In this document: positions 1 to 12,740 of the stretch, piece after piece
How positions within the stretch are numbered: position 1 is the first letter of the stretch
Layout: each line of letters opens with the position of its first letter
DNA from: Sipunculus nudus
Taxonomy: Eukaryota > Annelida > Sipuncula > Golfingiida > Sipunculidae
NCBI GenBank assembly: GCA_026874595.1
Contig: CM049308.1
Location: 74,002,624-74,066,623 of the forward strand
DNA length: 64,000 bases
Direction of reading: 5' to 3'
Position numbers and translations under genes: made by a program
The notes under the pieces: generated by a model
Told to the model about the DNA's origin: nothing
The model's database searches: none
What the model saw: the letters and a program-made list of their open reading frames with translations, nothing else

Positions 1-1061
1 AAAGTCAAGATTCTAGTGGGCTGTGTATAACACTTGAGAACGAATAAAATCGAAATTATTATACTGAATGCAAGAGGTCTATTTCAATAAAGTAATTTTA
101 CTCAATTTTAGAGTTAAGTCTCAAGTGTGTGCAAGTGACTCATAGATAACCGTTATGAGGTCACAACCAAAAGAACTGTATTTTAGCCTGCTGCCGGATC
201 GACATAACTGTGAAATACTGATGTTAAATTATTCGCTATACCAAAACACCACCGTCGCAAAAGTGGCCAAACCAGAAGCCATCACTTCATTGAGATCATT
301 TTATGAAATTATTGTCAATATTCTGATCTTATTCGCTGGATGTGCCTAAAAATATTTTTCATTTACAGAGCACTACTAATTATGAATTATGGTGTGGGAA
401 ACTCCTATGAAAACCATGTACATCATTCTTGTTTCCAACGGGCTTTATTTACAATAAATTTTATTTACTGCTTCTATTGATATCACTCCCAGTGAGGCTA
501 ACAAGCACAACATGTGCATGCGAGGATACGGATTCATAACTGATTCATATAATTACTTATGATTATAATATTATATTATGTTATTATATTATTATAATTT
601 GTTATAATAACAAACTTGGGTCCTCTCCTGGGTGTGTAGGCCTAAACCATTCTTAATGATTTAAAACAAAAAAAATGTGCAGGTAGCTACGAAGCCCCCT
701 TGGAGCCATTATTTTGCTTGAACATTTTGTTTTAGGCACTGATATTAGTGATCAGGCAGTAAATCATATGCTTGTATCTCCATGATAAATGAGCCTGAAG
801 CTTATCAGCCAATCAGAATAAGGATTTACTTTGAATACCAACTGCTCCATTGGAACCTTAACCGAAAAATACAGCTCATGTTTGTTCTCAACTTTTCATT
901 TTGACAATTATGTTTCAAGATCTTATTTGAACAAGAGAACAATTAAGGTGTCGTAGTTATTTTTTTGCTAGATTATCTTTACTCATGATTTCTGGCGGGG
1001 TACCTTCAGAAAGCAAGTAGTCCTCTCTAGTATTAAGAGATGGATACTGCGTCTAATGTTG

Positions 1062-1362
1062 GTATAGGAACTGACAAAACTAGTCATGATCAATAATCAT
1101 ATATGATGTTTCAGGACACTAGAAAAAACCACAGTTGAGAAACTGATACAATGGCTGTCATTTGACTTTATCAAAGTCAGAGGTAAAAATGCGTAGAAAA
1201 TTGAAAGAGTGGCGCCACCAGTCTGTAGGAACTGATAAAACCAGTCATGCATAATAAATATATGAGGTTTCAAGACAACAGATGAACCCACAGCTGAGAA
1301 ACTGATGCAATTGCTGTTATTTGGCAGTTTCAAATTCACAGGTGAAAATGTGTAAAAATTAC
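1062..1362. repeat. Tandem dimer, about 160-bp unit
   Basis: Two diverged direct copies begin with GGAACTGAcAAAACtAGTCATG at about 1066 and again at about 1228. Both continue with a GTTTCAxGACAxxAGA block, GAGAAACTGATxCAAT and a GGTxAAAATG block. The first copy ends with GTGGCGCCACCAGTCTG, whose palindromic GGCGCC core recurs in the arrays at 56.9-58.9 kb. Divergence suggests an old duplication or a dimeric dispersed repeat. Confidence 0.65.
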
Positions 1363-1379
1363 CAGTCTTTAGTAAAAAA

Positions 1380-1890
1380 GACACTGTGACCTTGACCTTT
1401 GATCTTGGGACCTCAAAATCAAGAGGTGTCTTTCCCTATTGGTAGGTTAGCTGGTGGACACAGATGAAGGTGTGAAAAAGGGTCAGTGACCTTGACCTTT
1501 GAACTTGTGACCTGAATATCTATATGAATCTCCCCCTATTGATGGGCAAGCTGTATGTGTCTGATGGCAAAGTTTGGTCACATAGTTTGGCTTAAAATGT
1601 GTCCAAAAGCTTTTCAAACAAGTGAGTCCTGTGACCTTGATGTTAAAATCTACAGCCTTCTTCTCCCATTTATAGGGGAGCCATATCTGAAAGATGGAAT
1701 GTTTAGGATGAAAGGTATGGCTTAAAATTAAAATATGGCCTGCATCCACAAGCTTTTCAAACAAGTGAGTCCTGTGACCTTGACCTATGACCCCGTGGCC
1801 TCAAAATAATTATGGTTCTTCCCATGTTGGTTGGTGAATAATATGCAAAAGATGGAAGGTTGGAGATGATAATTTTGGCTATAAGAATTA
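1380..1890. repeat. Array of GTGACCTTGACC-type units
   Basis: Four irregular units carry the anchor GTGACCTTGACCTTTGA or a decayed form at about 1385, 1490, 1630 and 1773. Between them recur CCCTATTGxTxGG, AAGCTTTTCAAACAAGTGAGTC (twice) and AAAGATGGAA. Spacing is about 105-145 bp. This looks like an ancient dispersed or tandem repeat of the kind common in molluscan genomes. The two ORFs read across it on the minus strand are not genes. Confidence 0.65.
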
Positions 1891-1895
1891 ATTCT

Positions 1896-1914
1896 GGCGG
1901 GGGGGGGGGGGGTT
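1896..1914. repeat. Poly-G tract
   Basis: A run of consecutive G on the plus strand immediately follows the TGACCTTGACC array. Similar G or C runs occur near 15560, 35907, 42327, 43820, 51508, 54800, 60105 and 61508, so such runs are a general feature of this genome. Confidence 0.85.
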
Positions 1915-3183
1915 GCAAACACAGCCCACATCTCAAGAAATATAGGTGGCAGTGATGGCCAGACAGAAGGACGACGAAAAAAGGACCCATCACAATAGCT
2001 CAGTATGACTGAAAGTCTGCTTAGCTTAGCAGATAGCTTTTTAGTAACATGTGGTCAATGGGCCAGACAGTGAAACCCCCAGGGTATTTTTGCGATCCGC
2101 CTAGATTTTTCCTCGAGGTCTCCTTTGATCATTTACAGGTGTTTCCAAACATATAAATGTGGCAAATGTCCTGAAAAATCTACTCAATTTTGAAACATTC
2201 TGGAGCGACTTTGCGTTGGTTTATAGACTATAACTTCTTATTATACATTGTAATTGCATAATTTTGGCATTAATGGAATTGGAAGAATATAAGCTACATA
2301 ATAATATAACGTGTTTATTCTAAGGGCCATTTTCCTATCCCCAATTTTAAATTGAAATTAACAGGCATATTTGTGTCAAAGGAATATTTGTAAGATTTAG
2401 CCACAATATTGTGTCTGCACTTGTCCCAATTCTGCCAGCAGAAATGCATATGCATATTTATCAAAAGTTTCTCAAATTAAGTAAAGAACACATGATAAAC
2501 ACGCATGGACACGAATGTAGAATATTTTCAGGCATACCATTTTCACCGTGTCTTTTGCCTCTTAGCTTTTGAATATCTCAATCCATACTTTTCAATCAAA
2601 CCAGTCACATCAACAAGCCATGGCCTATATAACCTCCTCCTCTCAATTGTCCACTACAACCTCTCATATTCTTGTAATAGCAATAACCCCCAAAGTGTCA
2701 GAGCCCAGTGGATGTCATTGCTTCTGCAGCAAAGTCCCAGTGAGGTGTCACTGTGGCTTCATCTGTGTGGTATCCTATACATGTACCAATCAGTTGACAC
2801 TTGGCAGCCAGTAACCATCTTGTGTCAACCAGTTAGCCAGTTTGTGTACACACCCAATAAGTAATCCATCCACTTTCAATCTTTCACTGATACAAAGGGA
2901 ATTATTTCAAAATCATTAAATAATACAAATGATAGATTCAGCTGGAAATATGATTGAAATAATGGGAGTTCCAAGGTACAGTAGGTTTATACTCCATCTT
3001 AAAGACTCGTGATTTTTTAAATTATCATTATAACTGCTATATATACCAAATATCAGTTATATATTATATAGATTTTTATAGTTATATATATTTTAAAGCA
3101 AAGAAGCATACTGATCACAGTATTTCCCAAGCTTGTACAAGAAATTTTGAGTTCTGTCAGTTGCCATTTGAGACTTTATTGCC

Positions 3184-3262
3184 CATAAAACCCATAAAAC
3201 TCGGGTTTACCCAGCAAAACCCACTTGACTGGGTTTTATGCTTAAAACCCATGTTTTACCCA
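3184..3262. repeat. AAACCC-rich inverted repeat
   Basis: CATAAAACCCA near 3184 is matched in inverse by TGGGTTTTATG near 3230, with further AAAACCCA and GGGTTTACCCA words between and after. The block could fold into a hairpin. Such ACCCA-rich ends are found in some non-autonomous DNA transposons, but no partner end or target duplication was found here. Confidence 0.5.
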
Positions 3263-3769
3263 ACCCTGCATTTTATACTTGCAGTTTCAGCCATTTAGAC
3301 ATCGTTAGTTAGTTTTTTCATCATAAACTATTTGCGACACTATCTGCATCATTTGCTGTACACTTGTGAATGACTGTGGGAACAGTAAATGGCATTGATA
3401 CAGGCCATTGAAATAATCTATTTATTTTAAATTTTCAGTTAAAGTAGAACCCAAATCCAACGATGGTGTTAAAATGCAACATCATAGTTTATGACACCAA
3501 TATAAGCAATTATGATTACATGACTAAAGCTCAAGATTTCCTCTGATCAATATACATACCCTGTGTACTTCTTGCAGTTCAATGACCCTGCCATGGACTG
3601 TTGATTTTAATTCTACCACCAGTTCTGTGTCTCTGCAGGGAGATCTTTGACCTTTTTGTTAATGGGGCTCATGTTGTAGATACACCAAGGACTGCTAAGC
3701 TTACATTCAATTGAAGCTTGATCATCTGTTATCCCATGTGGTGGCCTATTCTGATCTCAGTGCAAGGGA

Positions 3770-3905
3770 TCAGCCAGACCCCAAAATTTGGATCATCGGT
3801 ACCATTTTGGTGACAAATTTTCACCATGTGTGCTTGATAGGTATACATGTGTAGGAAATAAAAATGTCTGATAGCAGTATGAAAGTGGTAGCTTTCAGTG
3901 AATAA
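3770..3905 (+). repeat. Dispersed repeat, plus copy
   Basis: This segment matches, in reverse complement, the segment at about 8975-9080. Shared words include ATCGGTACCA, TTGGTGACAA, TGATAGCAGTATGAAAGTGG and TAGCTTTC. Similarity is strong over about 60 bp and patchy beyond that. Confidence 0.55.
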
Positions 3906-4270
3906 TTGGATGTTTTATGTCAGATGACGTGTATATTTATTTCATCTCAAGGACACCGACTTCAGAGTGGTTGTAAGCCAAATACTACAAAATATGCAAA
4001 ACGTATACAGTCAAAGTTGGTCTCAAATGATAGCTTAAACCTTACACTTAAGTATGACATGCCATTTATGGTCTTTGGGTGTATACTGCTTAAGTAATAC
4101 ATTCTTATAGTTACACTCACCCCTAGGAAAAACGACAAAGGAGTGGTTATATAAATTGACATCATACAACTTTATATGCCAAACTTATATCAAGCAAAAT
4201 AATCTGTTCAATGAGGTATAATTTATGATCAATAGGTGTTTACCTACAGTTTAACTTTCTTATACCCTCA

Positions 4271-4330
4271 CAGGGGCAGATCCAGGATTTAAAATTGAGG
4301 AGTCCATGCCAGTTCTGATGGCAAAGTTGT
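4271..4330 (+). mobile_element. Transposon terminal sequence, single end
   Basis: CAGGGGCAGATCCAGGATTT resembles the ends of the short element at 34941-35145 (CAGTGGCAGATCCAG) and the 12-bp inverted repeats at 53812 and 54610. This indicates one terminus of a DNA transposon of the same family. I could not find a matching inverted end within the next kilobase. Confidence 0.45.
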
Positions 4331-7300
4331 AAAAAAAGGTCCCCGGGTCTGAAAAAAAAGTCAACTGTCATCCCCAAGTTCTGTGGTAATATTGATCACT
4401 GGACTGGTATTTTGTTTGTAAGCTATAGGTTGTCCTAACTTGTGCAAGCCAAAAAAATATAACTCATTTCATTCCATGGCTTATTCATTGGATGATAAAA
4501 AGATGACTAAATAAGTATGAGGTGTGCTGAATTATTATAAGAAATGTCTCTTCTTTATTTTTACTTAGCTGATCACAAGTGTTTGTATTTATAATGTTAT
4601 GACCAATACCCAGCATATTGATCCCATGACTGGTATGTCAGTGTTAGTTGCAAGTATCGCCACTTACGTTGACTTGAGTTGAAATGATCTTTTTCAGTTC
4701 TTCCTATACTCAAGTCACGAAATAAAAAGAGATAGGTTTTATGTGAAGGATAGCGTAAACTTATATTCGCTTATTGTTGTATTTCATTTTTTATCTTACC
4801 TTCCATTTGTAATGTGCTTTACCAAACAATGATCATGTGACTTTTACGAGTATATAAACTACAGCTGGCACCATTTATGTTTACCTATCTTGTGCGAGCA
4901 AAACCAGTACATTTCCATTTTTTTTTCTGAATGGTAAGAAAATTTAATCTGTATGTAGCTTACCGATAATAATGGACTAGAGCTGAAATGGTATTTCTTA
5001 GTTTCACTCTCTATTGTTCCATCATTATTCATGATTATGAACAATGCAAAAAAGTAAGACTTTTTTTCTTTAGGTGAATGACAGACTGCAATTATTAGTG
5101 TGATATATATCAAGGCAAAATTTGTAATCGCTAGACCTGGGATGTTCAGACATGTATGCAGGTTCTCTTAAACTCTTCTTAGTCGTTAAGAATTAGATCA
5201 CTGACCAATATAGATTCAGCTCAGTATTATGACCAGCGGGGCACTTAGTAAAGTTAAACATTTAAAATCAACAGAAGAGGTAACAGGTAATTATGTATTT
5301 AAGATATAGAATATGTTTACTTATGTAAACATGTACTTATGAACATGTACTTATGTTCAGCGTGAATGTTCGCTGTGTGATACTCTTTAAAGAATTGTTT
5401 GTTACATTATTTCACAACTAGGCCCTTGTGTATTTTAAACTTCCATATTCCAAAATAAAACTAAGTAATATTCAATGTTAGTTTAAAGGGAAAATAAGCA
5501 ATATCAGTTCATAATCATATAAATATGCAATCGCTTTCTGACAGAAAAACATCAAATCTGATGAGTTCTGTTTTGCATGGTTGGAAAAATAACACCGAGT
5601 GGAATATTAAAATCATTTTGTCATTTTTATTTTGGATTATCACCATGGCTTTTATAAGTCTATTATATCTTATAGTTATTTCAAGCCTGGCTACCTTGCC
5701 AAATCAATTTATAGGAAAGTTAGCACTTGCAAGGAATTAAAATAGAAATCACCAGGAGAATGACACATTAGTTACTTTCATGTTTATTATCATGTGTGTT
5801 TCTACTGAAATATTTAAATAAAAGAAAATAATATGAAAACAAAACCGTTTTAGAATATGTATCTTCATTTTGTGATCTAACAGTTACAATTATATCCTAC
5901 TAAGCAAGAAATGATATTCTCTTAAGGGCAAAACCATAAACGCCATTGATATTATATGTGTTTGGCCAGTACAACAGTCAGTGATTAACATGATCTCCCT
6001 CAAACCTGGGGAATGACAGGGACACATGGTGTTTTGACAGTTCAGTGAAAAACTGCATTTTAAAGATTAAAACAAAATGATCTTATTGACACTCTCTGGT
6101 GCAAGTACATAGCCCAAGGTGAACCATGTATGTCTTCCAATCTGGTAAAGTTGGTTGACACTGGTCTGCTAGGGTTTTGTTTGAAACATAATCCCTAACT
6201 CCTGAGTCAAAGCAGGTTAGAATTAAATTAGATTTGTTCAATTTCAACAACTGATTTTATTAATTTGGGCTTATCACTAGTATTTACTGGACTATGTTTG
6301 AACATAAAACCGGAACAGGATGAGTTATTGCACTTACTGGCTCTATAGCAAACTGGTATATATTCTCGTTAAAACACTGTTTGCCCCATGATTCAAATAA
6401 AAATCTGGTTTCCGTTATAAAAAATAATATTTATTTGGAAACCTCTCTCCTATCAGAAATTTTAACAGTATAAAACATAGGCAAGTCAGAATGAATAACT
6501 AACAGCTCTGCAATATCTATCATTTATTCATGGTGCCATCCATGCAAAATGTTGAAGGTACATTTACTGCTCTTGCCTTGATTTTATATGTTAATTTTGT
6601 TGGAAATATTTACATGACCACTGGTGCTAATTACATAAGAGTACTGGACAGAGCAGGTCACAGCCAAATAGGTAACCTGGCACAATCTGACCTTTGATTA
6701 GTAAACCATGGATAAACAGAGGAATGTTTGATGTTATGAGACAGATAAATTGTGTATTATTATATTGACATGTACATCTTATCTCACATCCATCAATCCA
6801 TATGCATATTCTGAAATGTACCTAGATTTATTTTCACAAGCCATACAGATTGCAATTACACACATTTAAGAAAAATAGAATATGGAACCAGATGTAGTTG
6901 CAGTGCAGACCCAAAATGTTCATGATAAGCTTATGGTGTTTTCACTACCCATAACGTATGGAAGCCTACAATGCTATATAAACTCATACCAGTACTACAA
7001 TCACTTTGATAAAGTCATACTGCAGGCACATGTATTATATATTTAATTTATATAAATATTCTTTTAAAATAATTCTTTTAATACTTGTCTGTTATTTCAT
7101 AGTACCAATTTTGCAGACCTTCATTCAGTATCTAAAATTATGTTAATTTATATTTTGAAAATTAAATGAACAATTTTTTTTAAGATGTTAATTTATTTGA
7201 TTATATAATATGAGAATATAAGTAACTGTTAATATTTTATTATTTAATATTTGAAATTTTGATATCAAATAATTAGATCCTGTTATGTACAAAATTTAAA

Positions 7301-8017
7301 GTATAAGATTGTTGAATACCAAATTAATTGTGAAAGTGATATAAATAATATTTTATTTGTTTTGTAAAATTGATATAAGTTTAAATCACTCTCCATATTC
7401 CTAAATTATCCTATGCTGGTTTTGCTGCAATGAAGAAGGGCATGCCTGAAGAATAAAAGCCATGCATGCTACCATTATTGTAAAGTTTACCACCTCTCTG
7501 TTCACTCTCAAGATGTACTATGTGATAAAATAAAACATGGCATCATATCCAAATGAACATATATACACTTGAGAAGATGGGGTACTTTTGTCTCCAGTTT
7601 AGAATCTGTCCAGAATCTTGATGTAAACAGTAGAAACAGGACACAGCCCTACCAAAATTCCTCTCCTGACACATACATAAAGGACTAAATTGTCAGCTTT
7701 GATACTAAATATTAATATGACATAATCATGAATAATTCCTTTGGAGACCATTTTTAGTTACACTGAAAACTTTATTTATTAATTATGCGAAAGAAGATTA
7801 AATCTTAATAGAAGTATGTACCATAAAATAAATTTATGTGAAATATATATTAAAATAATAAAAAATGTACAAGGATGCATATAATTATAAATCAATGTTT
7901 TACATATGCCAGGGTCTTTACAATGGGTTGCTTTTAAATTACATGTATTCAAGAGTTCATACAATTATTTTATAATTTCAACTGGAAACGCCCCAATAAT
8001 CATTGAGGTTTTAAAAT

Positions 8018-8038
8018 ACATATATATATATATATATA
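8018..8038. repeat. (TA)n microsatellite, short
   Basis: A short alternating AT run that makes the poly-(YI) stretch in the overlapping open frame. Confidence 0.85.
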
Positions 8039-8221
8039 AAACAATAAAAGAAGCTGAAATAATTAAGATCTCCAGTATCATTAGGTTTATTGTTAATGAC
8101 AGACACAGTATAAGAAAATTGTGTAGGTAACAGGATTATATAGGTGCTTCTAATTTTAATATATAATATAAAAATGTGATTGCAGTGCTAGTTTATAGCA
8201 CTCATGGCTGCGCAAAGTCTA

Positions 8222-8432
8222 GAATCCTCCCATCAGTTTATGTAATAGTAATAGTAATAGTAATAGATACCCCAGTAATAGTAATAGTAATAGAAGATAA
8301 AATGTGGTAATAGTAATAGTAATAGTAATATCAGAAATTGAAAGTAATAGTAATAGTAATAGTAATAGAACAACTGTAATAGACCCCATGTCTGCCCCCG
8401 ATAGCAGCCACATCAAATAATTGGGAGGATAA
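8222..8432. repeat. Interrupted TAATAG hexanucleotide repeat
   Basis: Blocks of (TAATAG) of three to five units are separated by short unique spacers. The whole block is bracketed by a 9-bp inverted repeat, ATCCTCCCA at about 8223 and TGGGAGGAT near 8422. The leucine-rich open frame on the minus strand is a product of this repeat and not a gene. Confidence 0.8.
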
Positions 8433-8929
8433 ACCAGTCAGGATTCAAAAAGTGCGTGGGAATGCGACACAAAAGTACTCAAAAACATCAACCAGGCATT
8501 AATGTTTTCTGTGGACAGTTGGTGGAAATGGGACATATACCGGCTAACTGAAGAATGGAATAACACCTTTCTGTGACCACGCCCAAATTCACAAATTGTA
8601 GTTGGGTGCCAGACATGTTTTTTTTTTCAGCTAAAAGACTTCAGACTTTATTAATAACTTTATAAAACCAAACTGGTCACGGTTGGTCTTATCAGAAATA
8701 GAACTTGTGTTTTTTTAATAAATTAGCTAAAATTATACAAATTGCTATGATACAGGGTGAAGAAAAGTAATCATATCTTTAGATTACGGAAAGCTATATA
8801 CTTGAATGACACACCAGATGAAAGATATAAATGTCAACTATCAACAGACATCAAACTTGTTATAGAACAGGCATTGTATGAGATGTTATAACTAAATAAT
8901 ATTTATATATAACTGTGTCTTGCAAAATT

Positions 8930-9145
8930 GCAATTTCGGTGCAAGTACATTTCAAAACAGGCGGATATTTTACAGAAAGCTACCACTTTCATACTGCTAT
9001 CAGGCATTTTTATTATCTACACACATACCCCTTTCAAAAAATCACTGATAGCAATTGTCACCTGTTTGGTACCGATGAACCCTCTAGCTGATGTACTAAG
9101 TGGGTTTATCATTCTGGTCTTATCTGGATTTGAGGCACACTGACT
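8930..9145 (-). repeat. Dispersed repeat, minus copy
   Basis: This is the inverted counterpart of the segment at about 3770-3905. The best-matching part, near 8975-9080, contains the complements of TGATAGCAGTATGAAAGTGG and ATCGGTACCA. The remaining flanks match weakly. Confidence 0.5.
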
Positions 9146-10499
9146 CCATAGCTGTTGTCAGTATAATCATGTGTTTCAAAGATGAATAACATATATTTAA
9201 CGATATATAACAAGGGACCCATGGGTCATGGCGTTCAGCTGTTATATATGATCACAAAAAATGATTTGGAAATGAGGCACATGCTTGTTTCGTGTGATAA
9301 AAAATATAAGCTGTATTATGAGTTGTTGGTGTTAAGCTTGTGTAAGATTTTGATAGTATCTTTGGAGACAGGGAAGAGGATTGATGTCATTTATATTATT
9401 TACAAATGGAGTGCTATTGTCACACAGGTTTTGACTTGGCCATATCATCTTTATCTACATTGCAGTATAAGTATCTGAAAAACTGTCCATTATCAATCAT
9501 GTTAAGTTTGCTTTTTACAAATGAGTAAACTGTTATTTAATAAATTACAGGTTATCCCTACCCAAGAGTAGCACTAGCACATATAATATAAGAATTTAAC
9601 TATCTATTAAAATTTAATAACAAATATTGTGCCAAATATAATTTGAATAAAAAAATAATAACAGATTCATATGAATTTTTTAAATAATATAACTGAAATA
9701 TGTTTATTAAAATAACATTAAAGAATATATTCATGAATGCATTCATGAATACATTTTGAAAGTATTTGGATTCATATTCAAATACTTTCACTTTACCTGT
9801 ATTCCTATTCTTAAGCATGAAATTATGGAGTACAGATTCATTTTGAAATACATTTGCTTATTAATAACACCATGTCTGGTATTTATTCAGTTTCAGCCGA
9901 ACAAAGATGCTGAGAATCCAGAATATACTAAATTCACAAATTTAAATAATGACCATAAGTACCTGGTTTTATGGCTTTTCTCTATATTTAAAAAAATAAA
10001 ACTAATATATTCACTTTGGACTACTTTCACAGCAATCTACACACTAGACACAGTAAGAATCTAGATTAATATTACCAATTGCATCTTTGTCTATCATTAA
10101 TTTCTTTCATATGATCCCTAATGATTAGTAATGAATAATATAATTATTATTTCTTTTTTATTATTAAAATTGAAATGAAGAATACCATAGGTGACTGCAT
10201 GGTATTAATTGGAATACATTTTCATCCATCCATACAAGATTCTAACAACATCAGTAATTGCAAGGTAATTTCCTGTAACTCATCAACTATCAAATTCCTT
10301 TTCTATTAATTTTTTCTTAAATTTGTTATTGAAAACCAATAAAAATTTATTAACTTTTTGTTTATTGTCATGTTATGTCAAAACAACTACTACATGAGTT
10401 GGGTTGGACTCCTGGATCAACTGTGGCCAGCCATAAACTACCTGGCTGTCAAGTATATGCCCCGCCTCAAGCGTGCATAATTTTTCTGAAAGGTCAACA

Positions 10500-11870
10500 A
10501 GGTCAACATACAGGTGAATGAAGAGGGCCTGGGTCTGACATGGTCTCATAAAACTTTAAGAAAAGCTAAAGTTTGTGGCCAATTTCTTTCAGCTTTCAAA
10601 ACTAACAAGCTGAAATCCATATGTGTGCATGATATGAAAATTATATCAAGTGCCTACAGGAAACAAATGTGCAGTGGTCAAATTTGGGCAAAATTTAAGG
10701 TACTGATTTTATATTTATGCTAATACATGTAACTTATAAAATGTGAAAAATTCAGAACTAATTTTGGGTATACAATTGGATATTGATTAAATAATTTTAT
10801 ATCCCTGACAAAAATCTCTAGCTTCAGCAATTTTCATGTTAAGGGAGTAAATATATTTCTTGATTTTAACAAAGTGCATTATGTTTGGGCCCATAATTTA
10901 AAACAATTACACAATACTGACATCATTTCTGATATGTGCATAGCGAATATATAGAAAAATATATATATTAAATATGATCAAAGTCAGATCAGTGGTTGTG
11001 ATATTAGGCAGTCTTGAAGTGTAACAACGGGGTTTTAATTAAAAACTGAGGTTTTTCCTTTATATCTCAAAGGAATAAAGTCCTAATGACTAAATTCTTG
11101 GCATGGTAGGGGATTTTGGGGACATCTAACTGTATGCGACATTTTGGGAGCAGAGAGCTGGCCTGGGAAGCTTGGGAGCTGAGATCTAGCAAAATGCATA
11201 ACACTAGCTTGATGTAAACAATATGTGACATGGTGCTTGAAAACTTGAATAAAATATAGTTTTTTATCAACTGGTTTAAAACTTTTGATGTTAACAGATG
11301 AAATGCTGATAAAAATATGCTGTGAAAATTAAATCCATAGCAGTTACAAGAAAAAATTGTGCCATTGTCAAATTTGGGCAAAATTTAAGGTACTGATATT
11401 ATATTTATACCAAAAACTTAAATAATTTTCAAAATTCAGAACTAATTTCATTATACAATTGAATCTTGATTAAATAAAGTTATATCCCTTAAAAAAAGTC
11501 TCTAGCTTCAGCAATTCTCCAGTTAAGTGAGTAAATATTTTTCCTAATTTTTTACAAAGTGCATAATGTTCCAGTCCATAACTTAAGAAAATACACAATA
11601 CTGACATAATTTCTTATATGTATTTAGGAAATATATAGAGGAATATGTATCTGAAATATGATCAAAAACAGATCAGTGGTTTTTATACAAGGCAGCCTTG
11701 AAGTGTAAGAGTGGGGTTTTAATGTAAAATGGAGGTTTTTCTTTTAAATCTCGAATGAATGAAGTCCTATTTTTCAGTAGGGAAGAAGATTTTGGGGACA
11801 TCTAAGAGTATGCAAACAGTATGTCCAACTGTTTCAAAACTTGCCCAGTTATCGGCCAGAAGGACGATGG
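10500..11870. repeat. Diverged direct duplication, 690-bp period
   Basis: The words TTTGGGCAAAATTTAAGG, AATTCAGAACTAATTT, TCTAGCTTCAGCAATT, AATACTGACAT, TTGAAGTGTAA and GATTTTGGGGACATCTAA recur in the same order from about 10682 and again from about 11372. About 470 bp aligns well, and the upstream 180 bp only weakly. This is a local tandem duplication with considerable divergence. It contains no conserved coding frame. Confidence 0.8.
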
Positions 11871-12353
11871 ACAAATGACCATGACTATATAGCTCAGATG
11901 CATGTCTTATAGTCAGCTAAGCTAAAAATAAATAAATTTTTGATTTTATAAATTACCAAAACGTATATAAGAAATAGATTTCCTGGCTTAGGCACCTAGA
12001 GTAGAAGGGCATGTAAAAAGAGAATTTTGTAAACAGGTAAATTCTTATTTAGACTTGCTTTAAAATACTAATAGACTGAACACCAACTTTTGTCATGTTT
12101 ATTTTCAAAATGCTTGGACTGTACAATCCTTTACCACAAGATATGTCAGCAATTGCCCATTATGACGTAACTATTGTGACTGGTATGAAAATACTGTTTT
12201 TGCAAGCTATGATAATATTAATAGTTAAGTTATACACCTATCCACATAATCCAGTCACGGTTGCATAACTCGTGCCCGCCTGTATAGAAATATGCCCTTC
12301 GAGTTCTAGTTCACTCACTTTATTCAAACCTGTATACTAGATCTTTTACTCAC

Positions 12354-12461
12354 TTCTTTCAGTTTGTCCTCATCTTGTGGAAACGCCGTTAGGTAAGCCC
12401 ACATGCCACAGCCAAATATACTGGTGACAATCAACACCTGGTGAATGGCCTTACTTGACAT
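12354..12461 (-). CDS. Putative first exon, small single-pass membrane protein
   Basis: On the minus strand an ATG at 12461 opens 36 codons ending at a good donor (GAA|GTGAGT). The peptide begins MSSKAIHQVLIVTSIFGC, continues GMWAYLTAFPQDEDKLKE, and so is a short hydrophobic segment followed by a charged stretch. That layout resembles small mitochondrial inner-membrane assembly proteins such as UQCC3, with a membrane segment, then a proline, then a charged region. The resemblance is weak and unproven. No following exon was recognised at lower coordinates, so the gene is partial or the exon is spurious. The GC-richer sequence just upstream would suit a promoter. Confidence 0.35.
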
Positions 12462-12740
12462 GATGAGGACAACTGAGCTGTCATGAACTCACGTTGCTGT
12501 CAGTGTGGGGTGATTGTGAGAGGCCGATTTCGTCATCAAAGAAGTCGGCCTCTTTCAAAAGCGCATCAAACAAAGACGGCCATTAGTGTCTTTTTTTACA
12601 CACACACACACTCTCTCTCTCCCTCTCTCTATATATATAACCATGTTCTCAATCAATCCCATTATTAAAATTTCATATAATTCCCAGTATTAATTTTGAC
12701 TCTGACCTTACTTTTTAATCAATAGGTAAATAGATATCAG

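Larger units (their letters stand above)
1..12353. other. Gene-poor, repeat-rich region
   Basis: I found no conserved coding exon here. The open frames are short (under 120 codons), lack recognisable motifs and mostly overlap AT-rich or repeat sequence. Contents I can support are listed separately: a tandem 160-bp dimer, an array of TGACCTTGACC-type units, inverted dispersed copies near 3.8 and 9.0 kb, a transposon end near 4.27 kb, a TAATAG hexanucleotide block and a diverged 690-bp direct duplication. The stretches 1-1060, 1970-3180, 4330-8000 and 9150-10500 show only AT-rich sequence with no feature I can name. Divergent regulatory or non-coding RNA genes cannot be excluded by eye. Confidence 0.6.

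Noticed and set aside
3545-3660. Possible minus-strand exon between AAAAAG and GGTATGT
   Set aside because: One frame is open, but no phase-compatible neighbour was found and part of the region is a dispersed repeat.
8219-8416. Leucine-rich 65-codon frame on the minus strand
   Set aside because: Direct translation of the TAATAG simple repeat.
9182-9478. 98-codon plus-strand frame starting MNNIYLTIYNKG
   Set aside because: No recognisable motif, AT-driven composition and no splice or promoter support.
10387-10482. Plus-strand frame YMSWVGLLDQLWPAINYL ending KRA and a stop
   Set aside because: Looks coding-like, but it lacks an acceptor or start context and neighbouring exons; could be an old retrotransposon fragment.
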